Part shown: positions 34,378-45,868 of the stretch, piece after piece | Numbering within the stretch: position 1 is the first letter of the stretch | How the letters are laid out: the number at the start of each line of letters is the position of its first letter | From: Ryuthela nishihirai | Lineage: Eukaryota; Arthropoda; Arachnida; Araneae; Heptathelidae | NCBI GenBank assembly: GCA_038380435.1 | Contig: JAWZYU010000009.1 | Location: 63,393,901 to 63,457,900 of the forward strand | Direction: 5' to 3' | Length of the DNA: 64,000 nucleotides | Program-made: the position numbers and the translations under genes | The notes under the pieces: model-generated | What the model saw: only the letters and a program-made list of their open reading frames with translations | The model's database searches: none | What the model was told of the DNA's origin: nothing

Positions 34378-34755
34378 ACAGAGGCAGAGGTCGCTCAATC
34401 GGTAGCACGCCAAGCTCGTAATATGCAGTTCCCAGGTTCGAGTCCCTCCTGGGTCAGCGTTGAGATTTATCTCCACAAAAACGATTCGCCTTGCCCTCGG
34501 TCAGTAAGAGACACCGGTGGGCTTGGTAAGTTCGCTGTCCATATGACAGGACATAAAGCCGTGGTTCCGCATGCGGGAGAAACATACCCTGTGCATGTTA
34601 AAAAAACACGCTGACGGGAAGCCTCCACCTGCCCTCTAACTGTTACCCAGTGGATCCCTTCCCCCGCCAACTTTCTGTGAATCCTGTGGTCCTGGCGACC
34701 TGGTCATTTAGCCCATTGTGTGAAAAAAAAGTGTCCAACAACCCCACAATGACAT
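34378..34755 (+). mobile_element. SINE-1 copy
   Basis: Head with GGTCGCTCAATCGGTAGCAC and B box GGTTCGAGTCCC; body and CCATTGTGTGAAAAAAAAGTG end region retained. The mid-part shows small deletions. Confidence 0.9.
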
Positions 34756-34759
34756 ATTG

Positions 34760-36555
34760 TAGCAATCTTGCTATAATCAAGGACAATAGATTATTTCAAT
34801 CACACAGATAGAGCTGAAGTATCAACCTGATAACGTATATAAAGTAAGCATAGAACATTTAAGAATATATTGATTCCACAAAGTAAGATATATTAAAACT
34901 GAGTAAGCTTTCCAACCGTGTTTAAATCTCAAAATTAATTCCAAGTTAAATTACGTGCATCATGTGCGTTTAACTACTACAATAGATATATAAAATTCCA
35001 AACTATTTATATTTTTCCTTTCATAAATTAAAACATATATTTCCGCCCATTATGACAATAAAAGGTTGAAACTTGAAACATGTGACTTTTTACCACGTTT
35101 AATAACATTCATTTATTGCCTATTAATATCTTTACATTGTAGAAGTAATCCTACACCGTTTTTATTTTGAACAATATGTATTTCATTCTAAAGTTTTACA
35201 GGCAATGCTTTATAATATCACAGACACCGAAAACCGACCAAGCAGAATAAAAGCTTAATGGAACCTCCAGAATATATATTAATCAACAAAAAGAAAGAAG
35301 CGAAAGAATTGTGAAATAAATAAGTAAAAGGACATTATTTGTGCTTTAAAATGTCCTTTAACATTTCCTTGCTTTCGTTTAAGGCTGTTTAAGTTAGATA
35401 CTTTATTATATTGCGCTGGATTATTACTCTCTCATAAAATTTAGAGAGTAGAATTTTAATATACGAGACTAAGTAAGCTATAAATTTAGCAAATTATCCA
35501 GACCGAACTATTTTTCACTTCCCTCGCTGTTATTCTAGAGCCTCTGCTCTATCGATAAAAGTCGGTCCTTTCCTCTGTAAGACACAGGGCAATAAAGCTA
35601 CAGCCTACAGCTAACGTAAATCAAACTCTATGATCCGTTCTAGCGTAAGCTTATGGTTGAATGCCTTCTGCACCAACGATCTTTTAAAGTGCAGTTAATT
35701 TTTCAGTTCTCACATAAATGTATGCAAAAAGCTCATGATGCCATTCTGTGAAAAAAAGGGAAGCTAAGAGGGAAAAAAAGGACTTCTCTAGAAATGCTTA
35801 TTCTTAAAGCCGCGTTCGAGTCGAATAAAGAAAGAAGACGAAAAAAAAATCCATCTTCTCTGTGTTTCGCAAAGTGATACTAAAGAACAAAGTTGTTTAA
35901 CATTATTTGTAAAAGAACGTTACGGAAAATGGGGGAGAGAAAAAAGAGAAGGTTTTTTTTCCGTTAGATTTTCCAATATGTTGTTGCTTTATGTTCGCAG
36001 TAGACGCTTAGAAAGGGAATTCCCCCCTCCCAATATTATAAAGAATGACAGGAAAAAAATCAAACATAAATTGGACCTTTGCCACCAGACAAAGAAGTGT
36101 TTGATGTTTGTGGTAGTTTCGTAGCGTTTACAAACAGAATCGGAAAGTATTAAAATTTAATCTTCTATGATTAACAACTTGCTTTCCGTTTCAACGGACA
36201 ATGTAATATATTACAGTGCTTTAAATTTAGTGTTTAATATTACTGCTAAAAAGATGTAGAGCGTAAAACAATATGAGCAGAAAAGAAAAGCGAAATGCTA
36301 TAAAATGTACAAAAAAATAAGAGTTTCAAAAATAAGCGTTTTGTCTATGGGTATTCAAGAAAAATTGGTAAAACAAGGAATGCAATATCCTAGGCGTAAA
36401 ACAGGACTAAAAGTACTGACGCGCAATTTAAATTGATCTTTGGACGTACGGATCCTTTTAGTTAGTGATTGCCAATGTTTTTCTCATCACGGAAGACTCA
36501 TTTCTAGCGAGGACCAGAAATTTGGTTAATATTAATATTCTGGATAATCACATCT
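34760..36555. other. No feature recognised
   Basis: AT-rich and apparently non-repetitive; a GC-richer patch at 35520-35700 and 35990-36150 holds no ORF. Confidence 0.35.
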
Positions 36556-36560
36556 AGGAT

Positions 36561-36644
36561 GGGCGAAGGGGGGAGTAGCTCAGTCCGTAACGCTACAGGC
36601 TCCTAATCTGCAATTGGAGTCTCATCTGCAATTCCAAATTCAAA
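36561..36644 (+). mobile_element. SINE-1 5' part, interrupted
   Basis: GGGGGGAGTAGCTCAGTCCG is the A box region; the head is cut at 36645 by repeat R6. The 3' part of a SINE-1 resumes at 36882. Confidence 0.75.
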
Positions 36645-36870
36645 GTACAGTCGCTCAAAAAAAGTATCCAAACACTACGGTTGATTTCGGAATTCAGAAA
36701 AAATATTTGGCAACGATTTTTTTAGAAATTAGTGATCTGGCAACCTTCGTGTCACGTGACACATTTTTAACGATATGTAAAAAGTAGGGGAAAATGCTAT
36801 ACTTCATTATACCGCAAAGAAAATCGATTCTCTTGGTACCTCCTTTAACTTATTTACGCTCGATTGCGTT
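36645..36870 (+). repeat. R6-containing insertion in SINE-1
   Basis: Starts GTACAGTCGCTCAAAAAAAG and matches 31484-31588 in reverse for about 105 bases, followed by GTGTCACGTGACAC, a perfect 14-base palindrome, and about 110 bases of AT-rich DNA. Confidence 0.7.
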
Positions 36871-36881
36871 TCTTGACCTCC

Positions 36882-36990
36882 AGATCCCTCCCCTCCACAA
36901 CCTTTCCTCAGACCTTGATGTCCTTCTGACTAGCCTATTGTGTGCAAAATAATAGAGGTAAAACAACTCAACTCTCAAGCAGCGTATTAC
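36882..36990 (+). mobile_element. SINE-1 3' part
   Basis: Carries the CCCCTCCACAACC, CTTCTGACTAGCC and GTAAAACAACTCAAC segments of the SINE-1 tail. Confidence 0.7.
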
Positions 36991-37133
36991 CACAGAGGTT
37001 TGACAGGAATATCCACTCCAGTCAGATGTCATGGGATACTTCAACAGAGAAACATCTCTTATCCGGATTTCAAATCCAGGTCCCTTTGATCTTCGTCAAC
37101 CAAACATACTAACCACTCGTCCACCAAGTCGGT
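36975..37133 (-). mobile_element. SINE-2 copy (tRNA-Ser-like head)
   Basis: Read in reverse: CCGACTTGGTGGACGAGTGG TTAG (A box), a GATCAAAGG anticodon-arm region and CCTGGATTTGAAATCC (B box), followed by a short body. Abuts the SINE-1 tail. Confidence 0.75.
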
Positions 37134-37214
37134 TAATAAAATGTTATTCTTCGCATTTTCCGAATCTTTTGAATTTCGACTTGAGGTTCTTTAACCAGTA
37201 AAACAGCTATATAT

Positions 37215-38278
37215 GCGCTTTAAAAGGTAGAAAATAAACTTAAAACATGTCGATGGTGTAATCAGTCATTAATTTCGTATTCGCTTCAAAGGAAGATAAT
37301 GCCCTGGCAGTCTTATTGAGTAGGTAAATCGGCGCCTTATTTTCCTTTGAAGTGGGTACGAATGCAATGGCTGATTGCACCATCGATATGTTTTAAATTT
37401 GTTTTCTTCTTTTAAGGGTGCATCTAAGAAGTTAGTAATTTTTTTAATTTTTCTATTTATTTCTATTTTTTTGTTTATCAGTAAAATTCATCTACTTCAG
37501 AAACTTCTATTTGATATATGGCTCATAAACATCGACCACATTTTCACTTTTCCTCATTTTGGAGTCGTGCTTGAGGTAGCCTATGAATGGAGAAGTCACA
37601 AACTTTAATTTGAGATATAACTCGTTAACGTCAACCCGCGAAATTTTAATCTCCATTTGGGGGGAGGGGATAATAGTGTGGGGCATAATTCGAAGTAATC
37701 TACAACTACCCTCATATGAGCTTTTATTTGACACCCAACTCTAACTTCTTGGGTTCGGAGGATATTGCAAAAGAATGACTTTCGAATTTCTCCTTTTTTT
37801 ATCGGGTAAGGGGGCATATTTTTTGCCGACAGCATTCTCCACATCACAAGCTTTCATTTGACATACGACTTCTTACTTTCGACCCTCTCTTTCGGATGAT
37901 ATAATAGAACAATTCTTCACATATTTTCCTCTTTTTATCGGGAAAGAGAGAAGGCGGATATTTTTATAATCTGTGACACTCACCATGTCACAAGCTTTCA
38001 TTTGACACATAGTCCGTTATTTTCGACCATCGCATTCCGCAGATATAACGGAAAGTCGTTTCATATTTGCCCATTTTAGGGTGAAAGAAAGTATGGAGAG
38101 TAACATTTTTATAGTCTATGACACTCCCCGCTTCACAAGGTTTCATTTGACACATAAATCATTAAGTTTTCCGACGCGTCCGAAAGTTGTGGTGAAACAA
38201 CTGTTTTATCAAATCCGCAAACCAACAAACTGACTAATCAAGAAAATGACGAGTTAAAGGCAATAGAAAGATGGGTAA
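37215..38278 (-). mobile_element. Palindrome/tandem-array element, copy A
   Basis: On the minus strand the element starts at a TACCCATCTT motif (38278), then CTCGTCATT, then about five units of a ~118-145 bp repeat (each with a CAAATGAAAGCTTGTGA motif; starts near 38141, 37995, 37851, 37721 and 37603), and ends in a palindrome at 37425-37219. There is no coding frame. Copies D (51546-53418) and E (61019-62050) have the same order and length. Confidence 0.85.
37219..37425. repeat. Palindrome of copy A
   Basis: The left arm (TCGATGGTGTAATCAGTCATT and CGCTTCAAAGGAAGATAATG) and the right arm (TTTTCCTTTGAAG and GCTGATTGCACCATCGA) are inverted copies of about 85 bases around a spacer of about 30. 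Confidence 0.9.
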
Positions 38279-38279
38279 C

Positions 38280-38655
38280 AAACCTAAAAATGGCAACGAA
38301 AAAACAAAATTATCTTTTGACTAGCAAGACAAGAAAGAGTGAAAAATTCCAAAATGGCGAAATTTTCAACCAATGTTGCAAGTAATCGATTTATACAGAA
38401 GCTGGATATTTAGATGGCTTCTAATATTTGATTCATGAAAATATGAAAGGTTTGGTGAGTTTACATTAACAGCCAGAATCTGCCTTCACCATAGAGAGTG
38501 AGAAGAAAACAAAGCATTTTGTAAACAAGTCTTTCATGTTCAGCAGAGGCAATTTACTTCTGTAGTTTTAATAATTGAACTACCCCTAATAAGATATAAA
38601 TATGTAGAGAAAGGCTTTCTAAAATATCTCTCTAACCATCTGATTTATAAATGGT
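38280..38655. other. No feature recognised
   Basis: AT-rich with no ORF or repeat that I can match. Confidence 0.35.
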
Positions 38656-38881
38656 CAGTACCAGAGATGAGTTAGGGCTCAAATTTTCCACCCAAAGCCC
38701 ATCCGAGTCTGAAAATATTAACCCGAGCCCGAACTATTTTAATAATTACTGATCCCGAACTGTTTTAATAATTACTAAGCCCGAATTACAATTATTTTAA
38801 TAATTACTGAGACCGAGAACTAACTATTTTAATAATTACTGTGCAGGGCCCGAACTAAATTTGTTCTCCTGAATATTCGAA

Positions 38882-39407
38882 CATCCCTATGTTACGTCAA
38901 AGGGAAACTAACGTCGAAGCTCTATAACTTCTGAAACATTTTTTGTTTAGAAAAATGTGATGTCAGATGCAGATGGCAATCAAATGTAAGCAATATCTCG
39001 ATTATAAGCAATATTCCGTTCGTATTTAATAAGTTATGGAAATTTAAATGTTAAATAATGAAAATGCCAGTAACAAAAATTGACTTCAGAAACTAATTAA
39101 AATTTACTAATAAGTATTGTATCAAAGTATTTAATAAAATAAATGTGTATAAAGTATTTTTTCACTATACATCAGTTTTTTACAACATTTTTAAGACTGA
39201 CATTGTCATTGCTAAGTATTTAAACTTCCATAGTTTATTAAATGCTGAATGAATACGGTTGAAAATCGAGATATTTGATATATTTAAGATCTTTATTTGC
39301 GATCACATTTTGCAACAACAAAAATACTGGTTAGATGTGCTGGAGCTTCGACGTTACATCCCATTGATATAACATAGGATTGTTCCTTATTTATGGAAAC
39401 CGTGTAT
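38882..39407. mobile_element. R5 fold-back element inserted in the 26 bp array
   Basis: The left arm CTATGTTACGTCAAAGGGAA and GTCGAAGCTCTATAACT is inverted at the right end (GGAGCTTCGACGTTACATCC and AACATAGGATTG), followed by TTATGGAAACCGTGT. Length about 526 bases; the middle is AT-rich without ORF. The outermost bases of the left arm are missing. Confidence 0.75.
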
Positions 39408-39599
39408 TTTAATAATGAGTCTGTTTCCGAACTGATTTAATAATTACATAGCCCGAATTATTTTTTAAATTATTGGACCCGAATTCTAACTACTGTATTT
39501 TTATAATTGCTGAACTCGAGCTCAAACCATTTTAATTTTTACTGAGCCTGAGCTCGAAATGTTTTAATAACAAATTCGTTTGCCTGCACAAGAACTAGT

Positions 39600-40170
39600 T
39601 TAATAATTACTGAGCTCGAACTATTTAAATAATTACTGAGACGGGTCTGAACTATTTTAATAAACACTGAGCCAAGGCCAAAAATATATCAATAATTACT
39701 AAGCAGGAGTCAGAACTATTTTACACACTTACTAAGCAGGAACCAGACCTATTTTCTGGATTACTGATGCCTAACCCAGATAAAAGGAAAAAAATTCTTT
39801 GACAAATCGTAGCCGAGTAGTCAGCACGCTTGGCTGCTGATCAAAGAAACCTGGGTTCGAGCCCCGGGTAAATCATGGATATTTGACTGATCTCGAACTA
39901 TTTAAATAATTACTACACCGAACTATTTTAATAAACACTGAGCCCAGGACTATTTTAATAATTACTAAGAAGGAGCGAGAACTATTTTAATGATTGTTAA
40001 GCAAGAGCCAGAACTATTTTCCGCGATTACTAGGCCCGAACCAGAATTATTTTCATATTTGCTGATGCCTAAACCTGGATGAGGAGAAAAAATTCTTTGA
40101 CAAATCATAGCCGAATAGTTAGCACGCTTGACTGCTAATCAAAGAGACCTGGGTTCGAGCCCCGGGTAAG
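39600..40170 (+). repeat. Higher-order repeat, two ~298 bp units with tRNA-like unit
   Basis: Both units pass through the same series: several 26 bp units, ACTGATGCCTAA or GCTGATGCCTAA, AAAAATTCTTTGACAAATC, then a tRNA-Ser-like sequence. The tRNA-like starts are 298 bases apart (39808 and 40106). Confidence 0.8.
39808..39870 (+). mobile_element. tRNA-Ser-like unit 1 (SINE-2 head)
   Basis: GTAGCCGAGTAGTCAGCACG is the A box region, CTTGGCTGCTGATCAAAG the anticodon arm and CTGGGTTCGAGCCCCGGG the T arm with B box. The long variable arm of a true tRNA-Ser is missing, so it is not a functional tRNA gene. The SINE-2 body is absent here. Confidence 0.75.
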
Positions 40171-40295
40171 GCATGCATATTTGTGTCGTTTCTTCTGCTG
40201 AGGTCCCGCCATCCTCACAGACCTTCTCCTGCGACGTCCTATTAGACCTCTGTGGCAAGCAGCTGCTTGAAGGGGTATTTATTATTTTTTATTAT
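40106..40295 (+). mobile_element. SINE-2 copy with tRNA-Ser(GCT)-like head
   Basis: The anticodon arm CTTGACTGCTAATCAAAG has a loop TGCTAAT, matching tRNA-Ser(GCT). The T arm is CTGGGTTCGAGCCCCGGG. The body (GGTCCCGCCATCCTCACAG, CCTCTGTGGCAAGCAGCTGC) ends in (TTATT)n. It lacks the variable arm. Full copies of the family are about 185 bases (see 58488-58673). Confidence 0.8.
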
Positions 40296-40574
40296 TAAAC
40301 TATAAACATGTATACACACACACGCACACATGCCATTAAACCATTATTTAATTATTTGTGTTGTAGGCTATTATAAACATTAAAATAATTATAACAATTT
40401 GATTATGAAATTAAACTATTAATATTATTTGGAACGAAAACTACTAGATATAATTCATAGTAATTGAAAAATTCTTGAATTAGTTTAATTTGTAAATCGT
40501 TTTAAAAATGAGCAATTCATTAAAAAAAGAGAGAATACTTAAAAAATAACGGAGAACCGAAGCTGACTCATTTT

Positions 40575-40727
40575 TAATTAAGAAAGAAAAAGGTACTTCC
40601 CTACACAAAGGACAGAGGTAACCTAGAAGATATATTAGGCTTGCCCTGGTTTCTCATACAAACATTTACACATAAGGCCCGGTGGTCTTAGCAGTCAGGT
40701 ACGCTAACCACTAGACCTAGCTTTTAT
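40575..40727 (-). mobile_element. SINE-3 copy, tRNA-like head
   Basis: In reverse: CTAGGTCTAGTGGTTAGCGT, CTGACTGCTAAGACCACC, then a body with GTATGAGAAACCAGGGCAAG and TTCTAGGTTACCTCTGTCCT. The body is found again at 57748-57860. Confidence 0.6.
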
Positions 40728-41084
40728 ACTTTACTTATCGATGAAGAATATGAGAATATCTGGCGTGGCAATACTGGTAGAAGTAAAGGAAATGTTCAGG
40801 TAACTTTACTATAATGGAATGCAAGAAAGGCGCATTCCCTTTGATTAGTGGCGTCATCTCCCATTTCATTGTTCCTATATATGTGGAAATGTAAAGTTTG
40901 CAAAATACTCTGAATAAGAAAACCAGAACCCAAAATCATCTGCACTATTTCGAGCCAGACAAAGCTCGAACCCGAATTCATCTCTAGTCAGTAGTTACAT
41001 TTGGGTTTCACAAGTAGTCCATAGATGTGGAGAATTTCAGAACTATCTGCCCTGTAGGGTTTGATTCTTGTCTTGATATAATCA

Positions 41085-41345
41085 CGTGCAGACCAGGATC
41101 TGGAAAAAATCGAGGGAGGAGGGGCAAGAAACACGATCCAGTCGGAAAATTTTGAAAGGATGAGGACAAGAGACTGGATTTCAATGCATTATAACATTTC
41201 CTCCTCCGTTTTACAAGTCTTTAAAAATTTCTTGAAACATTCATGAAATATAAATAAAAATAATAATTTTCCTCTATATACTACCATTCTGAAACGGGGG
41301 GCATGTCTCCCTTGCCACCCCCATAGATAGGACCCTGATCACGTG
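41085..41345 (+). repeat. Dispersed repeat R4 copy
   Basis: Starts near CAGACCAGGATCTGGAAAAA, has a GGGAGGAGGGGCAAGAAACAC block, the CCTCCGTTTTACAAG core and a terminal CCCCCATAGATAGGACC. This gives the order of the whole family. Confidence 0.7.
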
Positions 41346-43110
41346 TTATTGTTGTTCACGAGCTGCTGAATGTGACTTGTCCTAGCCTATTTTCCAAAGA
41401 GAGAATGAACGACATAATGAGATAGTAACTTGATTAGATGTTTCGCATAAAAATTATCTTTTGACTAGAAAGACAAATAACATACAGAAGGGTTAAAATA
41501 TTTTGTTATTCACTTCCTACCCTTTTCCCCCTCCCCTTCCGAAAAAGGAGGAAGTTGCTAAAGGATTCAAGTGGATGCATTTTTGCTATCAGTTGTGCTT
41601 TGAAATTAGAGGTGACAGGCATTATTAAGATTTCGACGTCGAAACACAAGTGATAGTTTGCAAGGTTCGTCAGATGAAGACCGGTTTAAGATGCAGATGA
41701 AGAGATGAAGGAATTGAAATGGAAGAGCAATATGTTCTCTCATCTCTTGAAATAAAATCCTTGATTGAAGTATTTGATAAAAGTTCGCAACGCGAAAACA
41801 GAATCCAGATGAAAACGAGTCTTAATCTAATTTTCGTAGTTTGTAATCATCTTTCTACTTTAGATTCATTTCCTTTTCGGGAGGAAAAATATCTCGTGCA
41901 AATTGGATGTGGAGAGAAGGTTATTTTGCAAAGTATCTCAGCGATACATAAATAACTACCTAGTATTTTAATTTTAGATTGAGATTTTTTCATCGGACAT
42001 ACATAAATTGACAAAGACCTTTGAAATATTTACAGATACGCTTGGAAGGCTGGATTTTCAATCGCAATTCTTATTTACATCAAAACTGCTCCTGTCTTTC
42101 GATTATATTATTTTTTATTACGAAGTAGCAATATGGCAGTAATTATAGCAGCACTGATGGAAAACTCGTTAGATAACAACTGTAAAGTAGTTAATTTTAT
42201 ATTGCCATTGCATATACAATACTCTCCAAAACGTAACCGGAGTGTTGCCAAATGAAGTGAACCAGAAAAAATCTTAAAAGAATTTTGTTTCCTACATGTT
42301 AATATTATATATCTGACTTATACAATTCCAAATTCCGTGCATTCAATTTTCTATCCAGGTATCAATTTTTATCTCAATTTTATTTTGTTTCGCATTAAAA
42401 AGATTATACTTGTAATCCTATTAGGGATAATGGGTGGTATTTTTCATTGAAATTAGAACAAAGAAACGATAAAAGTGCTTGTGACTTCAGACTAAAATTA
42501 AGATTCCCTCTCTATGTATGTATGTGCTATGTTTGATTTTTGTGTTATATAGAATTATTTTCCTTTTGACAAACAGGTAGATTTATCTCGTTTGTAGTAT
42601 AGCACTCAGACCAGCGGGTTCAATTTTCACCTAGATGTGGCTCTAGTGTAATTAATTCCCGGGATTAGCTATAAAACGAGGACTACTGCAATCGTAATCA
42701 GTTTTATTTTAGTTACGATTTCTAGTGGGCCGTCTTTCCACTAGAAATTCACTCCAATATTCCAAATTCCATAACTCTTTGAATTCTGAAGGAATATTGA
42801 TTAAATTCAATATTTAAAGATATTCCATTTGAATCTTTTATTTATTTTCATGTGCTCTCACTTAACCCTTATTTTCAGTTATCTGGCCTATAATGTAGCT
42901 CACCATATACAGAGCATTGAGGGCACCATTTTCTTTTCATCCTGTGTACAGCGAAAGAGATGTGAAAAAATAGTTTTAATCTTGATTTTTTGTTTATCTA
43001 CTTGTTTGTTATAAAGATTTTTCTTCTTCTTTGTGTTAGTTAAAAAGGGATCGGACCTTCGAAATATCGAGCTAAGGTCATGGAAAACGTGACCGCTAAT
43101 CCCTACTGAC
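41346..43110. other. No gene recognised
   Basis: AT-rich. The 78-codon frame at 41719-41955 (plus) begins MEEQYVLSSLEIKSLIEVFD and has no known domain; splice sites are not evident. Otherwise nothing. Confidence 0.3.
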
Positions 43111-43116
43111 CTAAAA

Positions 43117-43475
43117 GGGGTGGATGTGGTCTCAGTCGGTAGTGCGTTAAGTTTGTAATATACAGTTCCCTGTTTCGAATTTCACCTGGTCCAGCATTGA
43201 GATTTATTTCCGAAAAACATCACATTTTCCTCTGTCTGCTTGAAAAGGCCCCGTCCGTCGGATGAGAAGTTAAACCATGGCGCTGTGGTCATGAGAGCCA
43301 TAGCCTGTGCACACTAAAGAACACATTGGATAGCCTTGATGGAGGCTTCCTCTTTTTTCCAGCAGCTGTCCAGTGGATCCTGTTCTGAAACCTTCCCTGA
43401 GCCCTTGGGATATTTCTGAGCTGCCCATTTAGGCCATTTTGTTCGAAAAAAGTGCCACTCAGAGGGAAAAAAACT
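43117..43475 (+). mobile_element. SINE-1 copy
   Basis: Head GGTCTCAGTCGGTAGTGCG, decayed B box (TGTTTCGAATTTCACC), body with CCGTCCGTCGGATGAG and an AGTGCCACTCAGAGG end. Confidence 0.85.
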
Positions 43476-43544
43476 AACAGTTGATCTAAAACTAGTTGAC
43501 GAGCCAGCCATATTTCGTTTTATCACTCATGTTTTCTTGAGATA

Positions 43545-43645
43545 TTTCCCAAATGTGCGAAATAGGCCCCACCATCCTAACAGACGTTTACCATGGCATA
43601 AAAACTGATAGGCTCCAGTCAGACCCCTATTGACATAAAATAGAT
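43545..43645 (+). mobile_element. SINE-2 3' fragment
   Basis: GGCCCCACCATCCTAACAGA matches the SINE-2 body GGTCCCGCCATCCTCACAGA and ends in TATTTATTATTATT. Confidence 0.65.
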
Positions 43646-44700
43646 ATTTATTATTATTTTCAATAAATAATAATAATAAATACATATTTACTTATTGTTT
43701 ATATAAATATATATATTGTGAATTCGACATCTGAGCTCAGAGACGTATTCTACGTGAAATTGTGTTTTATATGCACATTAATATATCGATAAGTAAATTT
43801 TAATACATCTACTCAGTTTTAGATATTTTCAATTCCCCTAATCCCTTTTCAGAACAAGAGCAGAATTTAAATGTTGTCTTTTAAATTATCACATCGTAAA
43901 CTTCTATTTGGCAGTTAAACATAAAAAAGCAGTTTTTAAAAATTCATGTCTTTTTTTCTATTGCTATATTATTTTCGACTCAAAAAATGATGACAAATAG
44001 CAAGACTGTTTATCTTTTTAAACAAAACAAATCTAAGTAAACCAAACATATAGATGCGTCTTACTTACTCAAATGTAGATGTAATATAAGTACACGAAAC
44101 AGATGATAAGACACTCTTAACAAACTAAAACATACTTCAGAATCCCATATATCTTCTACGGACGAGTGGTTCTTACTATTTTTTCTCCTTCTTTCAATAT
44201 ATTATACGTTAGCTCACATCGGCCTCTTTAGGGCGCGGAACCTTTGCCGGTGATTAATCTGTCATCGTTCACCGCTCAACACAGAGGACAGGCGCGAAGG
44301 GAGACGACAACGCAGCTGAGGAGCACGTTGTAGAGGCAGCCATCAATTGTACTTGAACATGTCCGCTTCACAGTGACGTTGTTGTTTCCCACTCATCAAA
44401 ATACCATCAGTCATCGGAGCATGAAGATGCAGAAAGAGGATGAGCTTCAGCTCTGGCACTGGCGTGTGGATTTCTTCGTTACTTCAAACAACGTTTCAAG
44501 CATGAAACCAGCACACACATGCAGAATAATTCTAACGAGATAATTTATTTAGAAAACTTTTACGCTGAATATCAATGACGAAATGTGTTTGTTTTTCTCT
44601 CCTTACGGAGCGCGCTTGATACTGTGGTCTGAATAATACGCTTTAGGAATATCTAGTGAGATAGTCGTGACTTCAAGAGTAATATAAGACCATCCTTATC
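43646..44700. other. No feature recognised
   Basis: AT-rich up to about 44200, then a GC-richer, non-repetitive patch at 44215-44470 with no long ORF; it could be an unrecognised exon or regulatory DNA. Confidence 0.3.
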
Positions 44701-44702
44701 AA

Positions 44703-44768
44703 AGCATTATCAGGAATTCGAACCTGGTTCCTTTATTCCCTAGTCAAACGCGCTAGACACTCAGTTGG
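44703..44768 (-). mobile_element. SINE-2 head fragment
   Basis: In reverse: CCCAACTGAGTGTCTAGCGC (A box), TTTGACTAGGGAATAAAGG and CCAGGTTCGAATTCCTG (B box). Directly abuts a reversed SINE-1. Confidence 0.7.
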
Positions 44769-45135
44769 GTTATTTTATCTCTGAGCAGCATTTTTTGGAC
44801 ACAATAGGCTAAAAAGCCATGTCCCTAGAACTGCAAAGCTCAGACAATGTTTTTGAAAAGGATCCATGGATGGTTATTTGGAGAAAGATAGAAACCTACC
44901 GTCAAAATCCATCTAGCGTGTTCTTTAGCGTGCACATGGTATCACTCCCCTGCACAAGGGAACACGGTTTAACTACCCATGCGTCGGATGGCCTCCTTTC
45001 CATGTTCATCGGTGTCCCCTTTCTCGCCGACGATTGGATGATGGTTAGCGAAAATAAATTTCAAAGCTGACAAGTTTGGGACTCTAATCTTGGACCAAGA
45101 GACTGGTGCGATAGCAAGTCAGCTTTCCTCCTCCT
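44769..45135 (-). mobile_element. SINE-1 copy
   Basis: Tail-to-head in reverse: CTCTGAGCAGCATTTTTTGG, GCGTGTTCTTTAGCGTGCAC, CATCGGTGTCCCCTT; the tRNA head near 45080-45130 is badly worn. Confidence 0.8.
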
Positions 45136-45496
45136 CTCCTAAATACTCGAACACTAATACTATGAAATATTGACGTCGGAGTGAAAAAAAAATGCGTTTT
45201 CTGTGTGATCAAAGTGAACGGAAGCATTGTTCATATAACTCACATCTTTATGATGCATAAATGTTGTATCATTCGTTGCTATCAATAGCATTAGTTCATC
45301 GCCTTTACCGAAAACGTGATCATTTGAGCATCTACAAGTATTAAGAGCAATAATTAAGTTCAGATTAAAATTAAATAAATTGTGTTGCAAGAATTTCTCA
45401 GTTTTAGTGTAAATTACCGTATATATTAAATGTAGTGTCGAAATTCTGTACCTATTTTATTCACCTCTATGAAAAATAAATTTAAATTAAAAAAAT

Positions 45497-45868
45497 ACCT
45501 ATCTTCCCATACACGCCCTAAAAATTAGAAAATAAACCTGAAGCATATCGATAGTGCAATCAGTGACTTAATTCGTATTAACTTCAGAGGAAAAGAGGGC
45601 GCATGCAATCTTTTTGTGTAGGTAAATCGGTGCCCTATTTTCCTTTCAAGTGAATACGAATTCAGTGACTTATTGCACCATCGATATGTATCAGGTTTAT
45701 TTTCTAATCTTTAGGGCTCATATTGGTAGATAAGTCTATTTTAAATTTTTCAATTAATTTGCATCTACTCACTAATAACACCTACCTTCAGAAACTTTCA
45801 ACAGATATATGACTGATAAACATTGATCATGTTTTCCTTCCTCATTTTTTGGAGTCGTGTTTCCCATG
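45497..45868 (-). mobile_element. Palindrome/tandem-array element, truncated copy B
   Basis: Palindrome at 45497-45735, with arms beginning ACCTATCTTCCCATAC and ending in GGTAGATAAGT, followed by the first part of the array (AACTTTCAACAGATATATGA, TTTTTTGGAGTCGTG), which matches 37490-37575 of copy A. Truncated near 45868. Confidence 0.8.

Larger units (their letters stand above)
38660..40990 (+). repeat. ~26 bp tandem-array element with inverted ends
   Basis: Opens with CAGAGATGAGTTAGGGCTCA at 38662 and closes with the inverted form (GAGCTCGAACCCGAATTCATCTCT-like, ending at 40987). The inside is a degenerate array of GAACTATTTTAATAATTACT plus GAGCCC, unit 26-33 bases, from 38700 to 40080. 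Later insertions interrupt it: R5 at 38882-39407, tRNA-Ser-like units at 39808 and 40106, and another tRNA-derived repeat at 40575-40727. Confidence 0.75.

Noticed and set aside
39808..39870. Functional tRNA-Ser gene
   Set aside because: No long variable arm and no complete acceptor stem; it lies in an amplified repeat unit and has SINE-2 relatives.
39600..40170. CRISPR-like array (regular repeats with spacers)
   Set aside because: Repeats are degenerate and AT-rich, spacers are absent, and the context is eukaryotic.
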